Below, in pieces: positions 22,313 to 60,948 of a stretch of 64,000 nt of DNA. The position numbers and the translations under genes were made by a program. The number at the start of each line of letters is the position of its first letter. The first letter of the stretch is position 1. Source of the stretch: Siniperca chuatsi. Its lineage: Eukaryota > Chordata > Actinopteri > Centrarchiformes > Sinipercidae. Below the pieces are notes generated by a model. That model saw only the letters and a list, made by a program, of their open reading frames with translations. It did not search any database and was not told the origin of the DNA. The DNA lies in assembly GCF_020085105.1 (NCBI RefSeq), contig NC_058052.1, positions 28,451,733 to 28,515,732 of the forward strand, read 5' to 3'.

Positions 22313-25300
22313 AACTGTGAGGTCCTCGCAGTGCTTCATGAACTCGGCGGCGCTGTGGATCAGGCCTCTCCTGCACATGCTCAGTGCGGTCTTCCTGTCC
22401 AGCCCGCAGGCCTCATAGACGACGGTGGCCAACGCCAGACACACGTCAGCAACGCCGGGGTTCTTCTGAGCGTGCTCGGTCAGGGTGTCGCCCAGATCCT
22501 CAGAGAAGGCCAGTCTGAGAGGATAAAGACTGTAACGCCCAGAGCAGCAGCAGAGACCATAAAAGCAGTTTACACTCGGGTTAGGTGTCGTGTTTACTTG
22601 TTGCAGGCGACAGCGTGGGCGACGAGCTGCGCGGCGCCGTGCCGCAGGGCCCAGCGGACGAGCTGCAGGGAGAGAGCAGCCGGCAGCGCGTCGCCTGCCG
22701 GGACGGTCATCAGCAGGGCCTGGAAGAAGAGCAGGAGAGGGGGGGCAGACCCCGGGGGCCCCTCCACACCTGGGAGAGAGACAGGTGCACAGGAAGAGAT
22801 GCTTCAGTGACAAAGATGAACCAATAAACAGAAACTCATCGATCCGTTTTATTGGCAGTGAGTCAGAAGCAACATCTGTGATTGGCTGATTAGTTTTAAG
22901 TACTTTAATGATGTTTTTCTACCTGCTTGATTTTCTCCAGACACCTGTTGGAGGCGTGGCAACATGTGACAGTAGATAAATAACTTTATTGACACGAATA
23001 TAAGACAATTTTTTTTTTTTTTGCTAGAAATTAGGTCTGAAAAAGCCGTCTTATATTCAAGACAGTTATGTGTTCACAACATCAGATACTCTTGAGTGGA
23101 GAGAGTGCCGCCGTAAACGCTGGCTCCTACAGAGAGCGTTGCATTGTGGGTTGTGTGTAGCCTTTTTGCTGCTACGCTAGCGAGCGTCCTCAAGTGCGTC
23201 TACAGTCTTTTAGAGTCCGTGCGGGAGTTTCTGAAGGCTTGCGTAACGCGTTTTGCTGCCACGGAGTAAATCAATTCATGTCGAGTGAAAACGAGTCCAA
23301 AGCGTCTCCCAACACCTGAATCATCTGCTAAGAATTACTCAGCTCAGAAAGATAAATGCAAACACAGACAAGCAACACAAATGTGGGATTTATGTTCTGC
23401 TTTAATGGTATCATTTCATTATTTCACTCTTACGACAGAAAAGGCGGGACTCTCTTCTCCTTGGAATGATCTCTTATCGTCTTATAATCTTCTATTCGGG
23501 CCGAAACGGTTTGTAAATTCTTGTTTACAAAGCTCCTTTTCAACCAAACAGTTCCAGGAACTAAACTCTAATTTGATTTCAAACGTGTTTGATATTTGAG
23601 TGAATCTGGACGTCTAACTAACGGCAGGAGGAGCAAAGAGGACTTAAATAACGTCGGCCACGGTGAAGCTGGAGGGGAAAAGACAGACGACCAGAGAGGA
23701 AATGCACAGAAAACACAACACAGTTACAATCATGGAACATACAACTTGTTGGGTATTATCTCATAAATGTGGAGGAGGAAGTACTCGGATCCTTTACTTA
23801 AAGTAAGTAAAGTGTGATCAGGAAAAAGCCCTTAAAGCATTAAAGCAGTGCAGCGTCCCTGTGGCTGCTGTGCTGTTATATATTCTATCATCAGGTTATT
23901 ATTCCTCGTGCATTAATGTAAAGCAGGATGTTGCTGCTGCAGCTGGTGGAGCTGGAGCTCATGTTGAACCGGTTTGTATCGGACTGCAGCTGATGATGCT
24001 TTTCATTCTGGATCCATCTGCTGATTATTCTTTTCTCCGTCGATCCATCGATCCATCGATCGGTTTGGAAAACTGGTGAAAACGGTGAGAAACGCCGTCA
24101 CGACGACCCAGAGCCCAAAGCGACGCCTTCACCGTGTCGTCGTGTCCGACCGACAGTCCGAAGCTCGACGTTATTAACAAACATCACAGTTATTACAGTC
24201 GTTCAGAGGAAAAGCAGCAGATCTGCACATCTGAGGAGCTGCAGCCAGGAAGGGATTTACAGGAGAAACGACTTCAAACATCAAAACACATTTTCTGTCA
24301 GTCAACTGATCGATTAATCAAAGACTACTCAAAACCCCCAACACAGGTTTTTCACACTTATGCCCTCTGGAAGGAGGTAAGCGTGAAATGCAGGACCTCA
24401 GTGCTGAGGGTCAGCTTAATATCTTGTTTCCCTTGTAAACGGCAAAGAAAGAATTTCATTGTACAGGGAAACTGTTTTTAACTGTGCATGTGACAATAAA
24501 ACGCTTAGACTTTGACTTTAATGGACTAATGGTTTCAGCTGAACTTATAAACTGTCGGGGAGTTTAATTTTTAACAAAACATCACATTTTATAAACTCTT
24601 CATGTGTTTTGTGTAAAAATCTGTAAAGTGACTGCAGCGTTCAGATAAACGTAGTGCAGTAAAGAGTCCAGTATTTGTGAAGAGAAGCACAAGAAGCTCA
24701 GCTTCGTACGTGAGTTCGTGTTCAGATGTCTGCGCGTGTGTTTCCCACCTTTAAACATCTCCATGGTGTCGAGGTTCCTCAGGACTCCTCGAGGAGATCT
24801 GGCAGCGAGGAGAGCAGCTTCCTCATACTGAGCCGAATCAAAGAGCTCAATAAACCTGCCAGAGAGCGAGAAGAAGAGGAGGAAAGAGTAGAGAAAAGAT
24901 TCACAGAGAGTCTGCAGAGATCAGATAAGCTGAGCAGAACCTGTCTGTGAACGCACCTGTCCAGGTTATCCGCCAGGAGTTTGGACTCGTCGACTCCGGT
25001 CGGCTCTTCGTCCTCAAACAGCTCGGCGTCGATGCTGCGAGCGTCGTCGTCCGTCACTGCGGGACAAACAGTCGGGAAGACGTTTAAATACATAAAAAAC
25101 TTCTAAAAACCCACTTGTATCGGCTGGCGTTTTTATACGTTTGCTTCTTGCAGTTTCTGTTGGTTTCATTTGTCTTTTATGATGTTTTGTTTGTTTTATA
25201 AACTGTACCTTTCACTTGCTGTCTCATGCTGCGTGCTACTACGCATTGCTTGCTTGTTATACTGCTTGTACATTGTATTTTACTCGCTGTGCACCACTTT

Positions 25301-28300
25301 GCTTTTCCAAGTTTACTTTACCTCCTTCGGCTTGAGTAGCCCTGAATATAACATCAAGATGAATGCATGCTGAAAATATCAACGCAGGTTTTGATAAATT
25401 ACCATCAAGTGCTAAATACTGATGGAAATGAGTTTGTTGAAGACATAAAATAGCACTGGGAGATTAAACATTATGATACCTGAAGCTGCAGAGAGACAAT
25501 ATTTAGTGAATATTTGACCATTTTCATGCTAACACCAGTAAATCTCCAGTATTTATTGTTTGCCCTCAACTTTTTTACCCTTTTTAGGGTTTTAAAACCT
25601 TCTGCACAGACGTTATAACATCACGGGACACTAAAACTCCCTGTTCCCAGACGTTTTTGCTGAATGTAATTCTTTCGATCGCAGCAGCGTCTCACCGCTG
25701 GTCTGTCTGACGTTCTCCAGTGTGGAACTCAGGAGTTCCTCCAGAGGAACCTGCTGCTTCTCGTCCTCCCAGCTGGACAGACGGTCAAACACAAACCTCA
25801 GACGCTGGTATCTGCAGACAGACGGACGAACAGCTCGTACGTTTACATCATCAAGTTGTTTGTTTTCTGATTTTTATTGGTCAGTGTGATGATGTTTATT
25901 TTATTTTATATTTTCACATCTTTATCTGTAAACAGGTGTCGAAGCATCTGTGAAATCAGAGTAGACAGAGACGGCAGCAGGTTTAGTGTTTTTTGCTCTT
26001 ACAGGACTTTCAGGCGGTTGTTCTCGACGCTCAGCTGGTCTCTGTGGTGCTCGGCGGCCCGCAGCTTGGCATCCAGCTCGGCTTTGACCTCCAGAGACAC
26101 GCAGTGACTCTTCCTGTCCAGTAGAGCGGCTCTCTGGGCTTCGAGATGCTTCAGGTGTCCGTCCAGAGCCTCGGGATCCTCTGACTCAGCTACCGTCAAA
26201 CCTGAGAGGCGATACAGATGTGGGGTTGAACCACGGACGAGATCATACAACTGCCTGCCAGACACTCACTGTAGGCAGGGACGGATTAGGAGACAACGGA
26301 CCCCTGGACACTAACATGTACCTCTCCTGCACAGGACCAAGAAACCCAGACCGAGACTACGTCTACGTTAACCCGTCTAAATCTAACAATGCTTTGTTTT
26401 CGTGTGGAAACGATTTGCGTCCGCATTAGTGTTTCCAGGTTGTTTCAGTAGAGACGCTGAATCTCTTCTCCTTCACCCTCTTTTCAGCTGGCAAACAACA
26501 AAACTGCATCACGGCCAACATCACGGTGACGATGTTGTTTTGTTATTGTTTTCTGGCTGCACCTCCCTCATCACTGTTCAGTACCTGATTAGCATGTGAT
26601 TGGCTTGACCACGGTGTTAATACACTGTGGTAAACGGTTGCTAAGCTGAATCTCAGACCACCATTTCTGTTCAAAGAGGGGTTTTCTTTTTTAACAAAAA
26701 TGGCTTCTTTGACTCCTCTTTCAAACCAACTCTTGTTGCAGGTGCAGGGAGATGCAGCCAGAAAACAATAGGTCTGATTACTGATTACTGGGCCATCATG
26801 GAAACAAAAGAAGGTCAGTTTCAGGTGAAACTAGGCAGGTAAACAGCAGACACTCAGGTAGACTCCTCCCCGAGGGCGGGGCTTAAGCAACACAGAGTAG
26901 CTGAAATTTCTGAGTTCTCAGACCATTTTCACAATTGAGAATGACTTCCGGATGGGAGTTGAAACGTCTTGATTCTGAAAACAGCGTCCAGACGACTACG
27001 ACTGAAACCTTTTCTACGATGTCGGGTTTTGTTTTCATGCAGGGACCATGGGACCCGACCGCTGAGAGCCACGGTAGGAAAACCACCTCTGCTTTCATTC
27101 AAATATACAGAACAAATTATACATAATTTATCTCCGTAGAGACGAAAACACAAACCACAAAGCACAAAAGGTACATTTCCCGTATACAACACATAGTACA
27201 CTTTATTCTAAGTGATCTGGCCTCAGTATCAGTAGTACCAGGTATCCATGAGCTCTGCTCTTTGGATGATTTCTGCCTCTGGATCTCCTCTTGAAGTTCT
27301 GCCGTTTCCCTCTGAAGGACACAGATTCTGGAAAAGAGACAAGGAGATATTTAAACCTTCACTACAATCCCTCAAACTAATTTCAGTTTCAAACTTTGCC
27401 ATCATATCAGGAATTCACACAAAAGGTTAACGAGAGTTAACGCTTTTTGTTTTAGGTCCTCTTTTAAAGTGCTGTATCTGATTGTGTAACTAGTTTATGC
27501 TGCCATTTTATCCAGGTCTCTTTTTGTAAAAAACAAAAAAACATAATGTATCTCAAGAAACTTTCTGCATAACTAACAGCTAAATAAAATAAATTAAAAT
27601 ACATACCTGTCCGCTCTCTCTCTTTCACAAGCACACGCATTAATGCATTCCCTAGCCCCTAACCTTAAAGCCCCTGAAAACTTGGTTTCACATCTTAAAA
27701 CGTTTATTATTCATGACTAACTAGGTCCTTTTTTCCCGAATTTAACACTCAAAAACTGAGCTAATCTGCTCCGTCAGGAATGTGCCGCCGTGGTTTGATT
27801 AGAAATATCTCAATTTAAATGATCAAAACTGTTCAATTGCGTCTTCATGTAGGGCCTTTAACAGAAAACCAAGTTTGACTCCTCAAACAGCCTTTTGAAG
27901 AAGTGAGAACTGGACAAAATGTCCTCGCTGTCAACGTCTAAAACTCTTAATAGGTCCTCACAAAGATAGCACAATAACACACACACCTCTCCCTCAGCTG
28001 GGCGGCCCGTGTCTGGCAGGTTGTTAGTGATCGTGGGTGTGACGTCGAGGCCGCCAGAGTTCGCTGAGCCGCCCCGGCCTCATCCTCCCTCCTCTGCAGC
28101 GCCCTGATGACATCATCATACTCCGCCTTTATGGTCAGCAGAAGTCTCTTATAGGCCGTCGCTCGTGCAATCACCTGTGAGAAACAAGACGGGGGCAGAG
28201 ACGCAACCTGTTTCGTCATCTAGTTTCTGCTTAACCTGCAAAAATCCACGGTGACACACATTTACACCAGAGGTATACTGGTGTAAATGTGCTTTACTTT

Positions 28301-29280
28301 CTAAAACCACAACGTTTTTGGAAACAAAAACAGAATTTGCCACCATTGTTTGGTAATTTATTCAGTTTAGTAAAGTCTTCCAAAACCTAACCTAATAAAG
28401 TTAAAAACAAAAAAAGTCCCAAGAATCAGACAACAACAAAAAAGTAACTTAAAGTGAATAAAAATGATTTGAAACCAAAAAAAAAGGCAAACTTACAATA
28501 AAACTATACAATATTTCCCACTTTTATTTGACTGATTGTAATTATACAGCGACAGGAAGTGGTGCAACTCTATTTATCTTCCCCTCTGTCTGTATCATGG
28601 AGTGCAAATACCAGAGGATATCTTTTCCTTACGCTAAAACAATTGTACGTAACTCTATATTGCTTAAGCTTCTGTAATTACAGAGGGGATAAGTCAAACA
28701 ATGTGATAAGGAAGGTGTTTTGTAGAGCTGCTGTAGAGGTGGGGTTTTTTTTTATTTTGGACAGAACCAGGCTAGCAGTTTCCCCCCGTTTCCAGTCTTT
28801 ATGCTAAGCTAAGCTAACCGGCTGTAGCTTCATATTTACCTCGCTCACATGAGAGTGGTATCAAACTTTTCATCTAACTCTCAGCAAGTAAAACAAAACA
28901 ACTGTATTTCCCAAAATGTTGAACTATTCCTTTAATGGAAAGTGGATAATAAAATTTTGTCTCGTCTCTTAATGGCTTGTAACTGATATAAGCTAGCTAT
29001 TAATAAAGTAATCAGTTTCTACTTATAAATGTGCCTTTATAGAAAGTGACAGTGAAATAACTTCCTCATTATATACCTTATTAAACACAGAGCGGTAGAT
29101 AATGTACCGGAGCTCGTCCGGACCCTCTTCTGAGCACCGCAGGTACCGTTTTTCATGCTCAATAAACTCACACAAAGACTGGAAAAACCTTTCATCACTC
29201 TCAGATATCAAAATGTCGGGTGTTGAATGTCTTTCTTCTTCTCTTGAGGTGGAACTGCTGGAGTTTTGTGGCTCAGACAT
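21615..29280 (-). CDS. clhc1: Clathrin heavy chain linker domain-containing protein 1
   Basis: Eleven coding exons, in transcript order: 29280-29077, 28174-27987, 27327-27239, 26201-26003, 25811-25696, 25056-24957, 24855-24749, 22769-22598, 22514-22312, 22164-21982, 21811-21615. All boundaries are GT/AG and all junction phases agree. The total is 1758 nt (585 residues plus stop), against 586 residues for human CLHC1 as I recall it. Residues 20-60 hold the conserved block SESDERFFQSLCEFIEHEKR and CSEEGPDELRYIIYRSVF, followed by TAYKRLLLTIKAEYDDVI. Residues 130-280 are coiled-coil-like. The clathrin-linker-type segment FIELFDSAQYEEAALLAARS lies at about 299-320, and the remainder is helical. 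No signal peptide or membrane segment is seen. The biochemical role is not established; a link to vesicle or ciliary biology is inference. The gene is head-to-head with rps27a. The donor of the ninth coding exon lies inside a (GT)n microsatellite, and intron 3 carries a Penelope-like insertion. Confidence 0.93.
22256..22312 (+). repeat. (CA)n microsatellite forming a clhc1 splice donor
   Basis: About 28 CA units on the plus strand are (GT)n on the clhc1 strand. The exon ending at 22312 is followed directly by GTGTGTGT, so the donor dinucleotide is the first unit of the array. Confidence 0.9.
23055..23300 (+). repeat. Dispersed repeat family F copy in clhc1 intron
   Basis: This copy shares GGCTCCTACAGA, GCATTGTGGGT and TGTAGCC in order with 42815-43060. 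It lies in the intron between the seventh and eighth coding exons of clhc1. It is non-coding as far as can be seen. Confidence 0.5.
23765..24690 (+). mobile_element. Composite repeat (A with nested B) plus LINE tail, in clhc1 intron
   Basis: The outer parts are family A ('ggaggaagtactcggatcc', later GTGCAGTAAAGAGTCCAG). The centre (about 24130-24320) is family B (GAAGCTCGACGTTATTAAC, CAGAGGAAAAGCAGCAGATC). It matches the minus-strand copy at 11734-12415. A further segment at about 24330-24522 is absent from that copy and ends in ACAATAAAACGCTTAGAC, which resembles the 3' tail of a LINE of the L2/CR1 type. It therefore inserted later. Confidence 0.6.
26545..27018 (+). mobile_element. Penelope-like retroelement fragment with inverted 5' part
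   Basis: The segment 26745-27018 is the 3' end of the same element found at 37836-38599, here on the plus strand. The segment 26545-26740 comes from the adjoining upstream part (the GIY-YIG protein's C-terminal coding region) but in the opposite orientation. The junction is near 26741. This is the structure left by 5' inversion during target-primed insertion. Imperfect direct repeats flank it: CGATGTTGTTTTGTT at 26530-26544 and CGATGTCGGGTTTTGTT at 27017-27033. It lies in clhc1 intron 3. Confidence 0.75.
27630..27700 (-). repeat. Fragment of 'guanine-cytosine-rich' repeat family E
   Basis: The minus-strand words GGGGCTAGGGAATGCATTA are shared with 62725-62755 on the plus strand, so a fragment of the same dispersed repeat lies in clhc1 intron 2. 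Confidence 0.45.
28700..28935 (+). repeat. Dispersed repeat family D copy in clhc1 intron 1
   Basis: It carries GCTAGCAGTTTCCCCCCGTT, TCCAGTCTTTATGCTAAGC and, near its right end, AAAATGTTGAACTATTCC. Family D also forms a palindrome at 33400-33655. It is non-coding. Confidence 0.55.
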
Positions 29281-29629
29281 CGTTATTTACACATATTCTT
29301 ACGCTAACTTTTTAGCCGTTTTCACACCGAAGCTAGCGGGGTAGCCATTTGCAAATAAAAAACCCGCGTTGCTATGGTTACCGTGAAAGTATACCTGGGA
29401 AATGATGTTTTTTTTTTTTTTTTTATAGATAGTGTCGCTTCCTTCTTTAAAATGCAATAAATTATCTGCCATAATATAAATTTTAGAATAACGTTAATAC
29501 CAATACGGTCGACGAAAAGACGCTAAATGACCACAAAGTGTGATGTTTTGTTTGTTTTTCGATCAGGCGCCGTAACGGTTACCTAACCCGTGCAAACGCG
29601 TGAAGAAAACCCCGTCGCTCGCTCCGAAA
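29281..29629. promoter_or_regulatory. Bidirectional promoter region of clhc1 and rps27a
   Basis: The two start codons (29280 and 29797) are 516 bp apart on opposite strands, and the non-coding first exon of rps27a begins near 29630. The gap therefore must serve both genes. It carries an imperfect X-box (GTTGCTATGGTTACC, 29368-29382) about 90 bp above the clhc1 ATG. It has CpG-containing stretches at 29560-29625 and no clear TATA box next to the rps27a start. The same head-to-head pair exists in human. Confidence 0.7.
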
Positions 29630-29668
29630 GCCCTCTTCTCATGATCCGCCATTAGGAGTGAACCTGTG
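29630..29668 (+). other. rps27a: rps27a non-coding first exon with TOP-like start
   Basis: A pyrimidine tract CCCTCTTCTC at about 29630 fits the 5' terminal oligopyrimidine start of ribosomal protein mRNAs, which places their translation under mTOR-dependent control. The exon would end with AACCTGTG at 29668 before GTAAGA. The next exon starts at 29780 after CACGTGTAG, 17 nt before the ATG. The transcription start itself is inferred. Confidence 0.6.
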
Positions 29669-29796
29669 GTAAGATCGCGCTCTGTGCTTTAACCGATTAT
29701 TCTCAAAAAAATAACGACTTTTAAGAGCACGTTTCAGTTTAAGAAGTTTTAAAAGTCTTGTGTGTATTTTCACGTGTAGGTGGGTTGAACGCCAGG

Positions 29797-32142
<2,346 letters not shown>

Positions 32143-32159
32143 ACAGACTGACGGGCGTT

Positions 32160-32165
32160 AATAAA
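32160..32165 (+). terminator. rps27a: rps27a polyadenylation signal
   Basis: AATAAA starts 18 nt after the stop codon, giving a very short 3' UTR, as is usual for ribosomal protein genes. Confidence 0.85.
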
Positions 32166-35100
32166 GACGAAAATGTTTGACACAACTCAAAGACTCTGTT
32201 TTTACTCTGAAGGTTCATTTACTAAATTTAAAACACGATAAACGCTCGGGACGTTAGCAATTTGTTCCCCCTTCACCACTTCAGTGTCTCGCTCCAGGCG
32301 GTTTACTATAAACAGGAAAATGATCTTTGATTATCGCAGTGAAACGCAAACGTTACCTGGTGCTGTTTCTTAAAGATCATTGTGAACTGAAGATATTTGG
32401 ACCCCAGGAAGTGATACAGTGAGAGGATTTAGTCTTGGAAAAACAAATGCTTCAGCGTTTAATTAAACTAATAACACCTTCACCTATTTCAGACACGTTT
32501 ATTTTAAAGAGTCCTGGCGACTCAAACGAGCGTTTGTCGCAAATTCCTGCCATTTCATAGAAAACAATCAACATGTAAACTGTCCTCAGCTTCCAACCTG
32601 GTTCTGGTGTTTTGAGGTGCAGTGTCAGTGTTTGTCCAGCAGGTGGCGCTGCGTTCAAAGACAAGAACCAAAGTTAAACATCATCATGTTGCGTCTTCCT
32701 CTAATCAATCTGATTAATACGGGAGCTCATTTCTACCAAAGTCGATGGAGAAAAATAAAAAATTGTGACATTTTGAGTTGACATGCCAAAATTAAATGTT
32801 TAAAAGTAAATATTACAAAAAGTCAAAATTTGTTAATAGTAACACTTTCATTTAGCAAATCTTTTTCATATTCTGTTCACATTTGGACTTTCTATTAAAA
32901 AAAAAAAGCTTTAAAAAGTAAAGATTGTGCCTCTATCATTTGACATTGTAGCATCTCAATGCCAACTTTTCTGGCAGAAATGGTTTTATGTACATGAAGC
33001 GAAAGAAAACAAAACAGGTGAAAGAAGCAGTGGACGCTGTGAGTTTGTGTACTAAAATAAGGTTATTTACTTAAAAATCGTTACATTGGACAGACTGTAT
33101 ACAGAGTTTTTCATTTCCTTGGTAAACTCATAAGGCACCGAACCAGATGCTGTACAAAACAACAACACCACCAAAACAAAAACAAACATTACAGATTTAC
33201 ATATTAGAGATTATTCCTATACTGGGGGTTTTCTTGCATATTTATTACAGAGAAAAGCACTAAGTTACTGCTCTTAAATAGCTACTGTATGAACCGTCAG
33301 CTTCACACACACACACACACAGGTGATCTGGGTGGACGTGCACGCCATCCTGCTGCTGAGGAGAGAAAAACAACTCGCAGTTAAAGCGACAGTCCAACAT
33401 TTTAGCAAAACCCCTCTTTTTTTCATCTCTGTGTCCAGGGTGTGGTTAGCCTAGCTTAGCACAAAGACTGGAAGCAGGGGGAAACTGCTAGCCGCTGCTA
33501 AAACCACGATGTCTCATTTTTAATGTTCAATAAACCAGATAAAACATGACAGATTTGGGGATTTTCTCTCTTTTTATGATGCTAGGCTAACAGTTTCCCC
33601 CTGCTTCCAGTCTTTGAGCTAAGCTAGGCTAACCACATTCTGGACGGGTTTCCCAAATATTCCTGATTAGGAATTTTTCTTCCGAAATGCAACTGATATT
33701 TTAATGCTGTAGAAAGAAGAAACTGAATGTTATTTTGGAATAAATGAATCTCAAACAGACGTCCAAACAGGACGCTCAGTTTGACCTCCACAGACGTCAG
33801 AAATGATCTGATTGGACAGGTTAAACCTCAGTGGGCGGAGCCAAAGAATGACAGTTAATCAACGTACAAGCTAAGCACACTGTTGCTAGTTTTCTCGTTA
33901 GCATAGCCAACGGGCCGAGTTCAAACAAGCAAACAACTAGCAGTGTAAGCTAACTAGCTTCCGGAGGAAATGGAAAACGTTCACTTGGTTTTATGTTTTT
34001 TAAATTTACGCTCCCGGCAGGAGTGTCACTTCCTTTTTTTTTTAAACAAGATTTAACAACGTTAAGAAAGTTTTCACATCCAAGACTTGAATCAAATAAC
34101 TTGTCTTTTTTAACTCTTTCCCGCTTTCGGGTGGGAAAGTTAAGCTAATCTTTAATGGCGCGTTAGCTAGATTAAAACACAAGTCAAAACTTTAACATCT
34201 CAGTTTTGATTTTGACTTAATAAAGTTCAAATTATGACTCAGGCGTTAGCGCTGATAGAATAAAAATGCAAAACTTTTCATCCGATGTTTTTTTTCCTGA
34301 CGTCAACTGATCGTCTTTTAAAAATAAAGATTTTTTTGTCAAACTTCATTAACTGAAAATAAAGTTATATTCGCCCAGTAGGACTGGAAGAAGTACTACT
34401 AACTATACTATTACTACTCATTTTTGCACATTTGCATTGTGTATTTGTCTCTTTAACTGAACTCTCCCTTTGTGACGGTTGAAGTATTTTGGGTTTTTTT
34501 TAAATGTACTTGTGTTGCTCCTCAGTGAATTTTAAATCGTACAGACTTCAAATGTATTAACAGACTTTGACCCCGTGTGGCTCTTTGATTTGAAATCTTG
34601 AAATCTAATTTAATATTCTGCGCTACTCTAATCTAAATGACTCGCATCTCGTGTTTTATTGCCAAACATTAGCGTCGGACACATTCATTTATAACCAAAA
34701 CTTGGTGGCAGTAATTTATATGTACGTTTAAAAATATTGGGAAATTAAAAACGAACAGATGTTATCTGAGCTTTGGTTCATTTAACCAGCTGAGCCAGAC
34801 GTTTCTTTAAACGTGAACTAATCAGCGATTGGATCAGTAACTCGTTAACATATTAATTATAGCTATTAATAATGGCCCAGCAGCAGTATAACGTAGTCAA
34901 ATTTAGAGGTAAATATACTTTACGTGAGTAAATGTACCGCGTCTCAGTACTTGTAGCTCCGCCTGATAATCAGACTCCGTGGTTCAGTCGGACCTGGCGT
35001 CCATGTTGTTCTTCTCTCTCGTTAACTGCAAGTTTGTCACGTTAATAGCTGAAATACGTTACTTTAAGAGTTATTCCGACTTAAATAAAACAGCTTGCAA

Positions 35101-36557
35101 ACATGCCGTCCAACATTCGGACGTGTTTTTCCTGTCACTTCGCTCGCGAGTGTCCTCCTCCATTTGTATCGATTAGCTTCGCTTACCGATCGGTCTACAG
35201 GGCCGCCGATAGTGGAGGTTAAGAGCGCCCTCTGCTGGACCACAAGGCAGACTTCGGTCTGCACGTTTGAAATCCAAACGCCTTCAGAAAACCGGTGAGC
35301 GGACCGACGTGATTTCTATCTTTAGGATGGAAACAATAACTTCGGACTAAAAAGCAGGACACGTTTTTGAAAATATGGGAAAGCTGGATTTTGTTTGATG
35401 TCTTTCTTTAAGTGAATTTCATGAAGGGACACGTCAACATCCCGCTTTTATTAACTTTTGTTTTCTGTATTTTTTGATTTTCTCTATCGGTCCGTATTTG
35501 CGTTGTTATCCGTCGTTCCTCAGCTTCATCGTCTTCTGTTACGACTGTTACAAAGACGCGCTGCCTGCTCATCCGGAGCCACGAGGAGTTAAAAATCTGC
35601 TTTGAACCAGACCTGCGGCTCTTTCGTCGGCACCGGCGTTCCTTTCGGCTCCGCCCACCGAGGTTTGACTCAACCAATGAGATTTATTTCCGCCGCCAGA
35701 GCAGCTCCACCTCTTTACAACTGACAAACAGACAAACCAGGACGTGGACAGACAGACAGACAGACAGACAGGACGGGAGACGTCTCCGCAGTGACTCCAT
35801 TATCTCCTGTCGACGTCTCTGCGGAGTCGGCTGGACGTCGACACCGCTGCAGCATCGTGTTCTGGTTTTTTTTTAAATCTTCTTATGAGTAGGCACGGCA
35901 TCTAATGATAACATTTATTTACACATTAAAATGCACATATTATAATAGTACCTTATTATTTTTTTTTTTTAATAATCAACTCTACTTTTAGAGTGGAGAT
36001 ATATTTCAATATGGCAGGAGAACTCAAGTCCTGAAGAGGAAGTAACAAGTAAATTGGCGTTTTTAGCGTTTTGAAACAGGCAGACGTGGAGGAAGGCTGG
36101 GCGAGGCGGCTCCTTAAAAAAAAAAAAAAACCAAAAGAGGTTTCAAACTTTTCTCCGTTCATTCGCAACGAGCCCCCTTCCCCTCCCCTCCCCTCCACAG
36201 GAAGTCGTCATCAAAATTACGTTTATCGTCTCGTTTTGGCTTTCACAGAAAGCGTCAAACTGTCTCGCTCCCTACGAGCCGCTCGGCAGAGGAAGAGGAG
36301 GAGGAAGGACTCCATGTTTGTTTCCAGGCTGCAGACAGACTGAAGATGGAGGAAGGAGGAGACGCACAGTTCAGCCCTGTGACGGGTCCCTTTTTTTAAA
36401 AAAAAATCTCCCAACTTCTCCTCCTCCTCTTCCTCCTCCTGATGAAGGGTGATGCACTGAGCCTGGGGAAGCCGGTCCGATCAGGTCCAGGGTGTTCTGG
36501 GTTCAGGTGAATCCGGCGGAGGTGGGACGAGGACGAGGACGAGGAGGAAGAGGGCGG
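32166..36557. other. Convergent gap and probable bmpr1a 3' UTR
   Basis: No gene is recognised between rps27a and the bmpr1a stop. The part next to bmpr1a (about 35900-36557) is probably its 3' UTR; a minus-strand AATAAA at 35914-35919 is one possible end, about 640 nt past the stop. Purine-rich low-complexity sequence lies at 36415-36550. A family D palindrome lies at 33400-33655. A GACA repeat lies at 35748-35771. MTIF2, the human neighbour of RPS27A, was looked for and not seen. Confidence 0.4.
33400..33655. repeat. Family D repeats as a palindrome
   Basis: The left arm GTGGTTAGCCTAGCTTAGC with 'agactggaagcagggggaaac' is mirrored on the right by CAGTTTCCCCCTGCTTCC and CTAAGCTAGGCTAACCAC. 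The arms are about 70-75 bp each and are separated by about 100 bp. It could fold into a long hairpin if transcribed. Confidence 0.65.

Positions 36558-60948
<24,391 letters not shown>

Noticed and set aside
22229..22810. Plus-strand frame of 193 codons
   Set aside because: It is antisense to three well-supported clhc1 exons and crosses their introns and a CA microsatellite.
32166..36557. Expected MTIF2 neighbour of rps27a
   Set aside because: No translation-factor GTPase motifs were found in any frame of this gap.
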